A stretch of DNA of 20,732 nt from Liolophura sinensis (Eukaryota > Mollusca > Polyplacophora > Chitonida > Chitonidae). The stretch lies in contig NW_027018499.1 of the NCBI RefSeq assembly GCF_032854445.1, forward strand, positions 1-20,732, given 5' to 3'. The position numbers and the translations under genes were made by a program. Every line of letters begins with the position of its first letter. Position 1 is the first letter of the stretch. Shown here piece by piece: positions 9,907-19,224 of this stretch. A model generated the notes under the pieces. That model searched no databases and had not been told where the DNA came from. It was given only the letters and a program-made list of their open reading frames with translations.

Positions 9907-10454
9907 CTAATCCGACGTATTTTGTGACGAGAAATCGAATGGTGCAAACCGCGTTGCTCTCCGACCAATACTTTGGGCTGTAGCCACAATTGAATGATCA
10001 ATTATGTCAAAATCACGTGCCCAGCAACGGCTCTTACTCCATGGAAACCAAGGAAATTTCCAATTTTTCAAGACCTGGAGATGCCTCACCCAATTGCGCA
10101 TCTTTTGGCACCTTATTGATGTGGGTCAGTGTTCAATTGTACTTTTTACAGCAGACTGTATCAAGTACCTTGTGTTTTTTATATAAAAATCGTGTGGTTT
10201 TTCTACATGTAGATAAAGACATTGAGTTTATCTTCGACTTAGAAGTAAGACATTTGCTGGCTGAGTTAAATGGGCTTGGCCCAAAGATTAGACGTCTTCT
10301 GGGCTACCGAAGGGCACATAACTTATAATCAAAAGTTGAATATAGTAATGACCAGTCGCGATGGTACATAGTACATGTAGCCGATTTCAATTAGCAAAAG
10401 GACCAGGCAAAAATCTAAAAGTGGCAAAAATGTCCCAATGCTGCTGGTAAGAAG
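9907..10454. repeat. Monomer 19, C-G-C mosaic
   Basis: The start is C-type (CTTTGGGCTG, 9971-9980). The middle is unit-11-like (AGACCTGGAG at 10071, then CTCACCC, then GAGTTTATC). The end is C-like again (AAATCTAAAA at 10411, GTCCCAATG). Private changes include AAAATCGTGTGG and AGATTAGACG. Confidence 0.9.
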
Positions 10455-11002
10455 ACAATCTGACGTATTTTGTGACGAGAAATCGAATGGTGCAAACCGC
10501 GTTGCTCTCCGACCAATACTTTTGGCTGTAGCCACAATTTAATCATCATTTATGTCAAAGTCACGTGACCAGCAACGGCTCTTACTCCATGGAAACCAAG
10601 GAAATTTACAATTTTTCAAGACCTGGAGATGCCTCACCCAATTGCGCATCTTTTGGCACCTTATTGATGTGGGTCAGTGTTCAATTGTACTTTTTACAGC
10701 AGACTGTATCAAGTACCTTGTGTTTTTTATATAAAAATGGTGTGGTTTTTCTACATGTAGATAAAGACATTGAGTTTATCTTCGACTTAGAAGTAAGACA
10801 TTTGCTGGGTGAGTTAAATGGGCTTGGCCCAAAGATTTGACGTCTTCTGGGCTACCGAAGGGCACATAACTTATAATCAAAAGTTGAATATAGTAATGAC
10901 CAGTCGCGATGGTACATAGTACATGTAGCCGAATTCAATTATCAAAAGGACCAGGGAAAAATCCAAAAGTGGAAAAAATGCTCCAATGCTGCTGGTAAGA
11001 GG
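10455..11002. repeat. Monomer 20, D-to-G mosaic
   Basis: The start is D-type (CAATTTAATCATC, GTGACCAGC), with TCAAAG as in unit 11. It is then unit-11-like from TTCAAGACCTGG through the GAATTC end (10931). The start anchor is degenerate (GAAGACAATCTGACG). Confidence 0.9.
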
Positions 11003-11550
11003 CTAATCCGACGTATTTTGTGACGAGAAATCGAATGGTGCAAACCGCGTTGCTCTCCGACCAATACTTTTGGCTGTAGCCACAATTGAATCATCATTTA
11101 TGTCAAAATCACGTGCCCAGCAGCGGCTCTTACTCCATGGAAACCAAGGAAATTTCCAATTTTTCAACACCTGGAGATGCCTGGCCCAATTGCGCATCTT
11201 TTGGCACCTTATTGATGTGGGTCAGTGTTCAATTGTACTTTTTACAGCAGACTGTATCAAGTACCTTGTGTTTTTTATATAAAAATGGTGTGGTTTTTCT
11301 ACATGTAGATAAAGACATTGAGTTTATCTTCGACTTAGAAGTAAGACATTTGCTGGGTGAGTTAAATGGGCTTGGCCCAAAGATTTGACATCTTCTGGGC
11401 TACCGAAGGGCACATAACTTATAATCAAAAGTTGAATATAGTAATGACCAGTCGCGATGGTACATAGTACATGTAGCCGATTTCAATTAGCAAAAGGACC
11501 AGGCAAAAATCCAAAAGTGAAAAAAATGCTCCAATGCTGCTGGTAAGAGG
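11003..11550. repeat. Monomer 21, right-domain alpha with GACATC
   Basis: GACATTGAG is combined with GACATC, the recombinant combination also seen in unit 26. Private change: CAGCAGCGGC near 11119. Confidence 0.95.
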
Positions 11551-11657
11551 CTAATCCGACGTATTTTGTGACGAGAAATCGAATGGTGCAAACCGCGTTG
11601 CTCTCCGACCAATACTTTTGGCTGTAGCCACAATTGAATCATCATTTATGTCAAAAT

Positions 11658-11663
11658 CACGTG
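11658..11663. other. CACGTG E-box-type palindrome (unit 22)
   Basis: CACGTG lies in ATCACGTGCCC. I found it in every monomer except unit 11 (GACGTG). It matches the canonical E-box core bound by bHLH proteins, but it is only six bases. Overall monomer similarity is high, so retention alone does not show function. Confidence 0.3.
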
Positions 11664-11782
11664 CCCAGCAACGGCTCTTACTCCATGGAAACCAAGGAAA
11701 TTTACAATTTTTCAACACCTGGAGATGCCTGACCCAATTGCGCATCTTTTGGCACCTTATTGATGTGGGTCAGTGTTCAATT

Positions 11783-11812
11783 GTACTTTTTACAGCAGAC
11801 TGTATCAAGTAC
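11783..11812. repeat. Conserved 30-bp interrupted dyad (shown in unit 22)
   Basis: Outer arms are GTACTT and AAGTAC, a 2+2 mismatch follows (TT against TC), inner arms are TACAG and CTGTA, and the loop is CAGA. As a single strand it would form an 11-bp hairpin with a small internal bulge; CAA and TTG on the outside could extend it. The arms look intact in all monomers except 14, 28 and 34, each with one changed arm base. TC becomes TT in the three C-type units, inside the unpaired bulge. It is followed six bases later by T6. The function is unknown. Confidence 0.75.
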
Positions 11813-11819
11813 CTTGTGT

Positions 11820-11833
11820 TTTTTATATAAAAA
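11820..11833. other. AT-rich palindrome with TATA-like core (unit 22)
   Basis: TTTTTATATAAAAA is a perfect 14-bp palindrome and reads TATATAAAA-like on both strands. It is present in most right-domain units but altered in many left-domain ones: TATACAAA in A, TATAAAAAAA in B, TATATTAAAA in D, TATAGAAA in F and unit 18. This poor conservation argues against a required promoter element. Confidence 0.4.
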
Positions 11834-11914
11834 TGGTGTGGTTTTTCTACATGTAGATAAAGACATTGAGTTTATCTTCGACTTAGAAGTAAGACGTTTG
11901 CTGGGTGAGTTAAA

Positions 11915-11927
11915 TGGGCTTGGCCCA
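11915..11927. repeat. Short inverted repeat TGGGC-TTG-GCCCA (unit 22)
   Basis: Five-base arms with a 3-base loop. It is weakened in B and C monomers (GGCCTGGGACC, GGGCTTGGACC) and so is less conserved than the 30-bp dyad. Confidence 0.45.
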
Positions 11928-12008
11928 AAGATTTGACGTCTTCTGGGCTACCGAAGGGCACATAACTTATAATCAAAAGTTGAATATAGTAATGACCAGT
12001 CGCGATGG

Positions 12009-12023
12009 TACATAGTACATGTA
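12009..12023. repeat. Short inverted repeat TACAT-AGTAC-ATGTA (unit 22)
   Basis: Five-base arms TACAT and ATGTA surround AGTAC, beside the TCGCGA palindrome at 12000-12005. It is broken in A and F monomers (TAGTAAATGTAG). It falls within or beside the interval of the unit 17 exchange. Confidence 0.45.
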
Positions 12024-12098
12024 GCCGATTTCAATTAGCAAAAGGACCAGGCAAAAATCCAAAAGTGGAAAAAATGCTCCAATGCTGCTGGTAAGAGG

Positions 12099-12646
12099 CT
12101 AATCCGACGTATTTTGTGACGAGAAATCGAATGGTGCAAACCGCGTTTCTCTCCGACCAATACTTTTGGCTGTAGCCACAATTGAATCATCATTTATTTC
12201 AAAATCACGTGCCCAGCAACGGCTCTTACTCCATGGAAACCAAGGAAATTTCCAATTTTTCAACAGCTGGAGATGCCTGACCCAATTGCGCATCTTTTGG
12301 CACCTTATTGATGTGGGTCAGTGTTCAATTGTACTTTTTACAGCAGACTGTATCAAGTACCTTGTGTATTTTATATAAAAATGGTGTGGTTTTTCTGCAT
12401 GTAGATAAAGACATTGAGTTTATCTTCGACTTAGAAGTAAGACATTTGCTGGGTGAGTTAAATGGGCTTGGCCCAAAGATTTGACGTCTTCTGGGCTACC
12501 GAAGGGCACATAACTTATAATCAAAAGTTGAATATAGTAATGACCAGTCGCGATGGTACATAGTACATGTAGCCGATTTCAATTATCAAAAGGACCAGGC
12601 AAAAATCCAAAAGTGGAAAAAATGCTCCAATGCTGCTGGTAAGAGG
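12099..12646. repeat. Monomer 23, alpha
   Basis: GTGTATTTTATA is shared only with unit 38. Private changes are GCGTTTCTCTCC, TTATTTCAAAATC and TTCTGCATGTAG. The end has AATTATCAAAAGG, a partial unit-11-type end. Confidence 0.95.
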
Positions 12647-13194
12647 CTAATCCGACGTATTTTGTGAGGAGAAATCGAATGGTGCAAACCGCGTTGCTCT
12701 CCGACCAATACTTTTGGCTGTAGCCACAATTGAATCATCATTTATGTCAAAATCACGTGCCCAGCAACGGCTCTTACTCCATGGAAACCAAGGAAATTTC
12801 CAATTTTTCAACACCTGGAGATGCCTGGCCCAATTGCGCATCTTTTGGCACCTTATTGATGTGGGTCAGTGTTCAATTGTACTTTTTACAGCAGACTGTA
12901 TCAAGTACCTTGTGTTTTTTATATAAAAATGGTGTGGTTTTTCTACATGTAGATAAAGAGATTAAGTTTATCTTCGACTTAGAAGTAAGACATTTGCTGG
13001 GTGAGTTAAATGGGCTTGGCCCAAAGATTTGACATCTTCTGGGCTACCGAAGGGCACATAACTTATAATCAAAAGTTGAATATAGTAATGACCAGTCGCG
13101 ATGGTACATAGTACATGTAGCCGATTTCAATTAGCAAAAGGACCAGGCAAAAATCCAAAAGTGGAAAAAATGTTCCAATGCTGCTGGTAAGAGG
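12647..13194. repeat. Monomer 24, beta
   Basis: It carries GAGATTAAG with GACATC. TTTGTGAGGAG near 12661 is shared only with unit 34, ten units away. Confidence 0.95.
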
Positions 13195-13742
13195 CTAATC
13201 CGACGTATTTTGTGACGAGAAATCGAATGGTGCAAACCGCGTTGCTCTCCGACCAATACTTTTGGCTGTAGCCACAATTGAATCATCATTTATGTCAAAA
13301 TCACGTGCCCAGCAACGGCTCTTACTCCATGGAAACCAAGGAAATTTGCAATTTTTCAACAGCTGGAGATGCCTGACCCAATTGCGCATCTTTTGGCACC
13401 TTATTGATGTGGGTCAGTGTTCAATTGTACTTTTTACAGCAGACTGTATCAAGTACCTTGTGTTTTTTATATAAAAATGGTGTGGTTTTTCTACATGTAG
13501 ATAAAGAGATTAAGTTTATCTTCGACTTAGAAGTAAGACATTTGCTGGGTGAGTTAAATGGGCTTGGCCCAAAGATTTGACATCTTCTGGGCTACCGAAG
13601 GGCACATAACTTATAATCAAAAGTTGAATATAGTAATGACCAGTCGCGATGATACATAGTACATGTAGCCGATTTCAATTAGCAAAAGGACCAGGCAAAA
13701 ATCCAAAAGTGGAAAAAATGCTCCAATGCTGCTGGTAAGAGG
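13195..13742. repeat. Monomer 25, beta
   Basis: It carries TTTGCAATTT, CAACAGCTGG, GACCCAATTG, GAGATTAAG and GACATC. Private change: CGCGATGATAC near 13651. Its left half equals that of unit 26. Confidence 0.95.
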
Positions 13743-14290
13743 CTAATCCGACGTATTTTGTGACGAGAAATCGAATGGTGCAAACCGCGTTGCTCTCCGA
13801 CCAATACTTTTGGCTGTAGCCACAATTGAATCATCATTTATGTCAAAATCACGTGCCCAGCAACGGCTCTTACTCCATGGAAACCAAGGAAATTTGCAAT
13901 TTTTCAACAGCTGGAGATGCCTGACCCAATTGCGCATCTTTTGGCACCTTATTGATGTGGGTCAGTGTTCAATTGTACTTTTTACAGCAGACTGTATCAA
14001 GTACCTTGTGTTTTTTATATAAAAATGGTGTGGTTTTTCTACATGTAGATAAAGACATTGAGTTTATCTTCGACTTAGAAGTAAGACGTTTGCTGGGTGA
14101 GTTAAATGGGCTTGGCCCAAAGATTTGACATCTTCTGGGCTACCGAAGGGCACATAACTTATAATCAAAAGTTGAATATAGTAATGACCAGTCGCGATGG
14201 TACATAGTACATGTAGCCGATTTCAATTAGCAAAAGGACCAGGCAAAAATCCAAAAGTGGAAAAAATGCTCCAATGCTGCTGGTAAGAGG
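13743..14290. repeat. Monomer 26, alpha with GACATC
   Basis: The left half is as in unit 25. The right half has GACATTGAG, AAGACGTTTG and GACATC, a recombinant haplotype. Confidence 0.95.
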
Positions 14291-14838
14291 CTAATCCGAC
14301 GTATTTTGTGACGAGAAATCGAATGGTGCAAACCGCGTTGCTCTCCGACCAATACTTTTGGCTGTAGCCACAATTGAATCATCATTTATGTCAAAATCAC
14401 GTGCCCAGCAACGGCTCTTACTCCATGGAAACCAAGGAAATTTCCAATTTTTCAACAGCTGGAGATGCCTGACCCAATTGGCGCATCTTTTGGCACCTTA
14501 TTGATGTGGGTCAGTGTTCAATTGTACTTTTTACAGCAGACTGTATCAAGTACCTTGTGTTTTTTAATAAAAATGGTGTGGTTTTTCTACATGTAGATAA
14601 AGACATTGAGTTTATCTTCGACTTAGAAGTAAGACATTTGCTGGGTGAGTTAAATGGGCTTGGCCCGAAGATTTGACGTCTTCTGGGCTACCGAAGGGCA
14701 CATAACTTATAATCAAAAGTTGAAAATAGTAATGACCAGTCGCGATGGTACATAGTACATGTAGCCGATTTCAATTAGCAAAAGGACCAGGCAAAAATCC
14801 AAAAGTGGAAAAAATGCTCCAATACTGCTGGTAAGAGG
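14291..14838. repeat. Monomer 27, alpha
   Basis: An extra G in ATTGGCGCATC and a lost T in TTTTTTAATAAAAA cancel in length; the second breaks the AT palindrome. Private changes are GGCCCGAAG, GTTGAAAATAG and CCAATACTGC. Confidence 0.95.
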
Positions 14839-15385
14839 CTAATCCGACGTATTTTGTGACGAGAAATCGAATGGTGCAAACCGCGTTGCTCTCCGACCAA
14901 TACTTTTGGCTGTAGCCACAATTGAATCATCATTTATGTCAAAATCACGTGCCCAGCAACGGCTCTTACTCCATGGAAACTAAGGAAATTTCCAATTTTT
15001 CAACAGCTGGAGATGCCTGACCCAATTGCGCATCTTTTGGCACCTTATTGATGTGGGTCAGTGTTCAATATACTTTTTACAGCAGACTGTATCAAGTACC
15101 TTGTGTTTTTTTATATAAAAATGGTGTGGTTTTTCTACATGTAGATAAAGAGATTAAGTTTATCTTCGACTTAGAAGTAAGACATTTGCTGGGTGAGTTA
15201 AATGGGCTTGGCCAAAGATTTGACATCTTCTGGGCTACCGAAGGGCACATAACTTATAATCAAAAGTTGAATATAGTAATGACCAGTCGCGATGGTACAT
15301 AGTACATGTAGCCGATTTCAATTAGCAAAAGGACCAGGCAAAAATCCAAAAGTGGAAAAAATGCTCCAATGCTGCTGGTAAGAGG
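14839..15385. repeat. Monomer 28, beta (547 bp)
   Basis: Indels: TTCAATATAC (a loss, also altering the dyad's left arm), one extra T in the T-run, and GGCCAAAG (a loss). Private change: GAAACTAAGG. Confidence 0.95.
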
Positions 15386-15934
15386 CTAATCCGACGTATT
15401 TTGTGACGACAAATCGAATGGTGCAAACCGCGTTGCTCTCCGACCAATACTTTTGGCTGTAGCCACAATTGAATCATCATTTATGTCAAAATCACGTGCC
15501 CAGCAACGGCTCTTACTCCATGGAAACCAAGGAAATTTCCAATTTTTCAACAGCTGGAGATGCCTGACCCAATTGCGCATCTTTTGGGCACCTTATTGAT
15601 GTGGGTCAGTGTTCAATTGTACTTTTTACAGCAGACTGTATCAAGTACCTTGTGTTTTTTATATAAAAATGGTGTGGTTTTTCTACATGTAGATAAAGAG
15701 ATTAAGTTTATCTTCGACTTAAAAGTAAGACATTTGCTGGGTGAGTTAAATGGGCTTGGCCCAAAGATTTGACATCTTCTGGGCTACCGAAGGGCACATA
15801 ACTTATAATCAAAATTTGAATATAGTAATGACCAGTCGCGATTTTACATAGTACATGTAGCCGATTTCAAATAGCAAAAGGACCAGGCAAAAATCCAAAA
15901 GTGGAAAAAATGCTCCAATGCTGCTGGTAAGAGG
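15386..15934. repeat. Monomer 29, beta (549 bp), duplicate of unit 30
   Basis: Variants shared only with unit 30 are GACGACAAATCG, GACTTAAAAGTAAG, AATCAAAATTTG, CGCGATTTTACAT and TTTCAAATAGC. An extra G in TTTTGGGCACC gives 549. Confidence 0.95.
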
Positions 15935-16482
15935 CTAATCCGACGTATTTTGTGACGACAAATCGAATGGTGCAAACCGCGTTGCTCTCCGACCAATACT
16001 TTTGGCTGTAGCCACAATTGAATCATCATTTATGTCAAAATCACGTGCCCAGCAACGGCTCTTACTCCATGGAAACCAAGGAAATTTCCAATTTTTCAAC
16101 AGCTGGAGATGCCTGGCCCAATTGCGCATCTTTTGGCACCTTATTGATGTGGGTCAGTGTTCAATTGTACTTTTTACAGCAGACTGTATCAAGTACCTTG
16201 TGTTTTTTATATAAAAATGGTGTGGTTTTTCTACATGTAGATAAAGAGATTAAGTTTATCTTCGACTTAAAAGTAAGACATTTGCTGGGTGAGTTAAATG
16301 GGCTTGGCCCAAAGATTTGACATCTTCTGGGCTACCGAAGGGCACATAACTTATAATCAAAATTTGAATATAGTAATGACCAGTCGCGATTTTACATAGT
16401 ACATGTAGCCGATTTCAAATAGCAAAAGGACCAGGCAAAAATCCAAAAGTGGAAAAAATGCTCCAATGCTGCTGGTAAGAGG
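15935..16482. repeat. Monomer 30, beta, duplicate of unit 29
   Basis: It shares five private variants with unit 29. It differs at GGCCCAATTG (unit 29 has GACCCAATTG) and at the lack of the extra G. Confidence 0.95.
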
Positions 16483-17030
16483 CTAATCCGACGTATTTTG
16501 TGACGAGAAATCGAATGGTGCAAACCGCGTTGCTCTCCGACCAATACTTTTGGCTGTAGCCACAATTGAATCATCATTTATGTCAAAATCACGTGCCCAG
16601 CAACGGCTCTTACTCCATGGAAACCAAGGAAATTTCCAATTTTTCAACACCTGAAGATGCCTGGCCCATTTGCGCATCTTTTGGCACCTTATTGATGTGG
16701 GTCAGTGTTCAATTGTACTTTTTACAGCAGACTGTATCAAGTACCTTGTGTTTTTTATATAAAAATGGTGTGTTTTTTCTACATGTAGATAAAGACATTG
16801 AGTTTATCTTCGACTTAGAAGTAAGACATTTGCTGGGTGAGTTAAATGGGCTTGGCCCAAAGATTTGACGTCTTCTGGGCTACCGAAGGGCACATAACTT
16901 ATAATCAAAAGTTGAATATAGTAATGACCAGTCGCGATGGTACATAGTACATGTAGCCGATTTCAATTATCAAAGGGACCAGGGAAAAATCCAAAAGTGG
17001 AAAAAATGCTCCAATGCTGCTGGTAAGAGG
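16483..17030. repeat. Monomer 31, alpha
   Basis: Private changes are CACCTGAAGATG, GGCCCATTTGCG, GTGTGTTTTTTC and CAAAGGGACC. The end is partly unit-11-like (AATTATCAAAG, ACCAGGG) without GAATTC. Confidence 0.95.
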
Positions 17031-17578
17031 CTAATCCGACGTATTTTGTGACGAGAAATCGAATGGTGCAAACCGCGTTGCTCTCCGACCAATACTTTTG
17101 GCTGTAGCCACAATTGAATCATCATTTATGTCAAAATCACGTGCCCAGCAACGGCTCTTACTCCATGGAAACCAAGGAAATTTGCAATTTTTCAACACCT
17201 GGAGATGCCTGGCCCAATTGCGCATCTTTTGGCACCTTATTGATGTGGGTCAGTGTTCAATTGTACTTTTTACAGCAGACTGTATCAAGTACCTTGTGTT
17301 TTTTATATAAAAATGGTGTGGTTTTTCTACATGTAGATAAAGAGATTAAGTTTATCTTCGACTTAGAAGTAAGACATTTGCTGGGTGAGTTAAATGGGCT
17401 TGGCCCAAAGATTTGACATCTTCTGGGCTACCGAAGGGCACATAACTTATAATCAAAAGTTGAATATAGTAATGACCAGTCGCGATGGTACATAGTACAT
17501 GTAGCCGATTTCAATTAGCAAAAGGACCAGGCAAAAATCCAAAAGTGGACAAAATATTCCAACGTTGCTGGTAAGAGG
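17031..17578. repeat. Monomer 32, beta, near-identical to unit 33
   Basis: By eye it is identical to unit 33 from its start through GTCGCGATGG. Its end has private changes (GTGGACAAAATATTCCAACG, then TTGC). Confidence 0.95.
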
Positions 17579-18126
17579 CTAATCCGACGTATTTTGTGAC
17601 GAGAAATCGAATGGTGCAAACCGCGTTGCTCTCCGACCAATACTTTTGGCTGTAGCCACAATTGAATCATCATTTATGTCAAAATCACGTGCCCAGCAAC
17701 GGCTCTTACTCCATGGAAACCAAGGAAATTTGCAATTTTTCAACACCTGGAGATGCCTGGCCCAATTGCGCATCTTTTGGCACCTTATTGATGTGGGTCA
17801 GTGTTCAATTGTACTTTTTACAGCAGACTGTATCAAGTACCTTGTGTTTTTTATATAAAAATGGTGTGGTTTTTCTACATGTAGATAAAGAGATTAAGTT
17901 TATCTTCGACTTAGAAGTAAGACATTTGCTGGGTGAGTTAAATGGGCTTGGCCCAAAGATTTGACATCTTCTGGGCTACCGAAGGGCACATAACTTATAA
18001 TCAAAAGTTGAATATAGTAATGACCAGTCGCGATGGAACATAGTACATGTAGCCGATTTCAATTAGCAAAAGGACCAGGCAAAAATCCAAAAGTGGAAAA
18101 AATGCTCCAATGCTGCTGGTAAGAGG
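17579..18126. repeat. Monomer 33, beta, near-identical to unit 32
   Basis: TTTGCAATTT, CAACACCTGG, GGCCCAATTG, GAGATTAAG and GACATC are all as in unit 32. Private change: GATGGAACATAG near 18037. Confidence 0.95.
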
Positions 18127-18677
18127 CTAATCCGACGTATTTTGTGAGGAGAAATCGAATGGTGCAAACCGCGTTGCTCTCCGACCAATACTTTTTGGCT
18201 GTAGCCACAATTGAATCATCATTTATGTCAAAATCACGTGCCCAGCAACGGCTCTTACTCCATGGAAACCAAGGAAATTTACAATTTTTCAACACCTGGA
18301 GATGCCTGGCCCAATTGCGCATCTGTTGGCACCTTATTGATGTGGGTCAGTGTTCAATTGTACTTTTTACAGCAGACTCTATCAAGTACCTTGTGTTTTT
18401 TATATAAAAATGGTGTGGTTTTTCTACATGTAGATAAAGACATTGAGTTTATCTTCGACTTAGAAGTAAGACATTTGCTCGGTGAGTTAAATGGGCTTGG
18501 CCCAAAGATTTGACGTCTTCTGGGCTACCGAAGGGCATATAACTTATAATCAAAAGTTTGAATATAGTAATGACCAGTGGCGATGGTACATAGTACATGT
18601 AGCCGATTTTCAATTAGCAAAAGGACCAGGGAAAAATCCAAAAGTGGAAAAAATGCTCCAATGCTGCTGGTAAGAGG
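18127..18677. repeat. Monomer 34, alpha (551 bp)
   Basis: It shares TTTGTGAGGAG with unit 24. Three 1-bp gains in homopolymers (CTTTTTGGC, AAGTTTGAA, GATTTTCAA) explain 551. CAGACTCTATC breaks one pair of the dyad. Other private changes are CATCTGTTGG, GCTCGGTGAG, GGGCATATAAC and CCAGTGGCG. Confidence 0.95.
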
Positions 18678-19224
18678 CTAATCCGACGTATTTTGTGACG
18701 AGAAATCGAATGGTGCAAACCGCGTTGCTCTCCGACCAATACTTTTGGCTGTAGCCACAATTGAATCATCATTTATGTCAAAATCACGTGCCAGCAACGG
18801 CTCTTACTCCATGGAAACCAAGGAAATTTCCAATTTTTCAACACCTGGAGATGCCTGGCCCAATTGCACATCTTTTGGCACCTTATTGATGTGAGTCAGT
18901 GTTCAATTGTACTTTTTACAGCAGACTGTATCAAGTACCTTGTGTTTTTTTATATAAAAATGGTGTGGTTTTTCTACATGTAGATAAAGACATTGAGTTT
19001 ATCTTCGACTTAGAAGTAAGACATTTGCTGGGTGAGTTAAATGGGCTTGGCCCAAAGATTTGACGTCTTCTGGGCTACGAAGGGCACATAACTTATAATC
19101 AAAAGTTGAATATAGTAATGACCAGTCGCGATGGTACATAGTACATGTAGCCGAATTCAATTATCAAAAGGACCAGGGAAAAATCCAAAAGTGGAAAAAA
19201 TGCTCCAATGCTGCTGGTAAGAGG
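18678..19224. repeat. Monomer 35, alpha (547 bp) with GAATTC
   Basis: The GAATTC end (19153) matches units 11 and 20. Indels are CACGTGCCAGC, one extra T in the T-run and GGCTACGAAGG. Confidence 0.95.

Larger units (their letters stand above)
9907..11002. repeat. Transition zone between diverged and homogenised array domains
   Basis: Units 19 and 20 start like C and D respectively. From the TTTTCAAGACCTGG segment onward they carry the middle seen in unit 11, including CTCACCCAATTG. They share GAGTTTATC with units 11 and 21-38, whereas the other left-domain units have GAGTTTGTC or GAGATTGTC. Unit 19 then returns to a C-like end and unit 20 ends like unit 11. Left-domain sequence has apparently been partly overwritten here by right-domain-like sequence. 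Confidence 0.7.
11551..12098. repeat. Monomer 22, right-domain alpha (reference unit)
   Basis: It is 548 bp and carries TTTACAATTT, CAACACCTGG, GACCCAATTG, AAGACGTTTG and GACGTC. AAGACGTTTG is shared only with units 26 and 37. It is used below as the coordinate reference for motifs. Confidence 0.95.

Noticed and set aside
11595-11612. tRNA-like 3' half (GCTCTCCGACCA)
   Set aside because: No A box, anticodon arm or proper B box (GGTTCGANTCC), and no cloverleaf could be drawn.
11691-11700. RFX X-box from CCATGGAAACCAAGG
   Set aside because: Only one half-site (GGAAAC) fits; the required opposite half GTTRCC is absent upstream.
11820-11833. TATA box / promoter in each monomer
   Set aside because: The TATATAAAA-like core is part of a simple AT palindrome, reads on both strands, and is altered in roughly a third of the monomers. 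No initiator or downstream gene is evident.
11871-11895. CENP-B box in the CTTCGACTTAGAAG region
   Set aside because: It has TTCG and an A at the right spacing but lacks the CGGG part of the box, and it is changed in B, C and unit 12 monomers.
11934-11941. CRE-like TGACGTCT site as a regulatory element
   Set aside because: It is one base short of the full palindrome TGACGTCA and is lost (TGACATCT) in ten of the right-domain units, so there is no sign of constraint.
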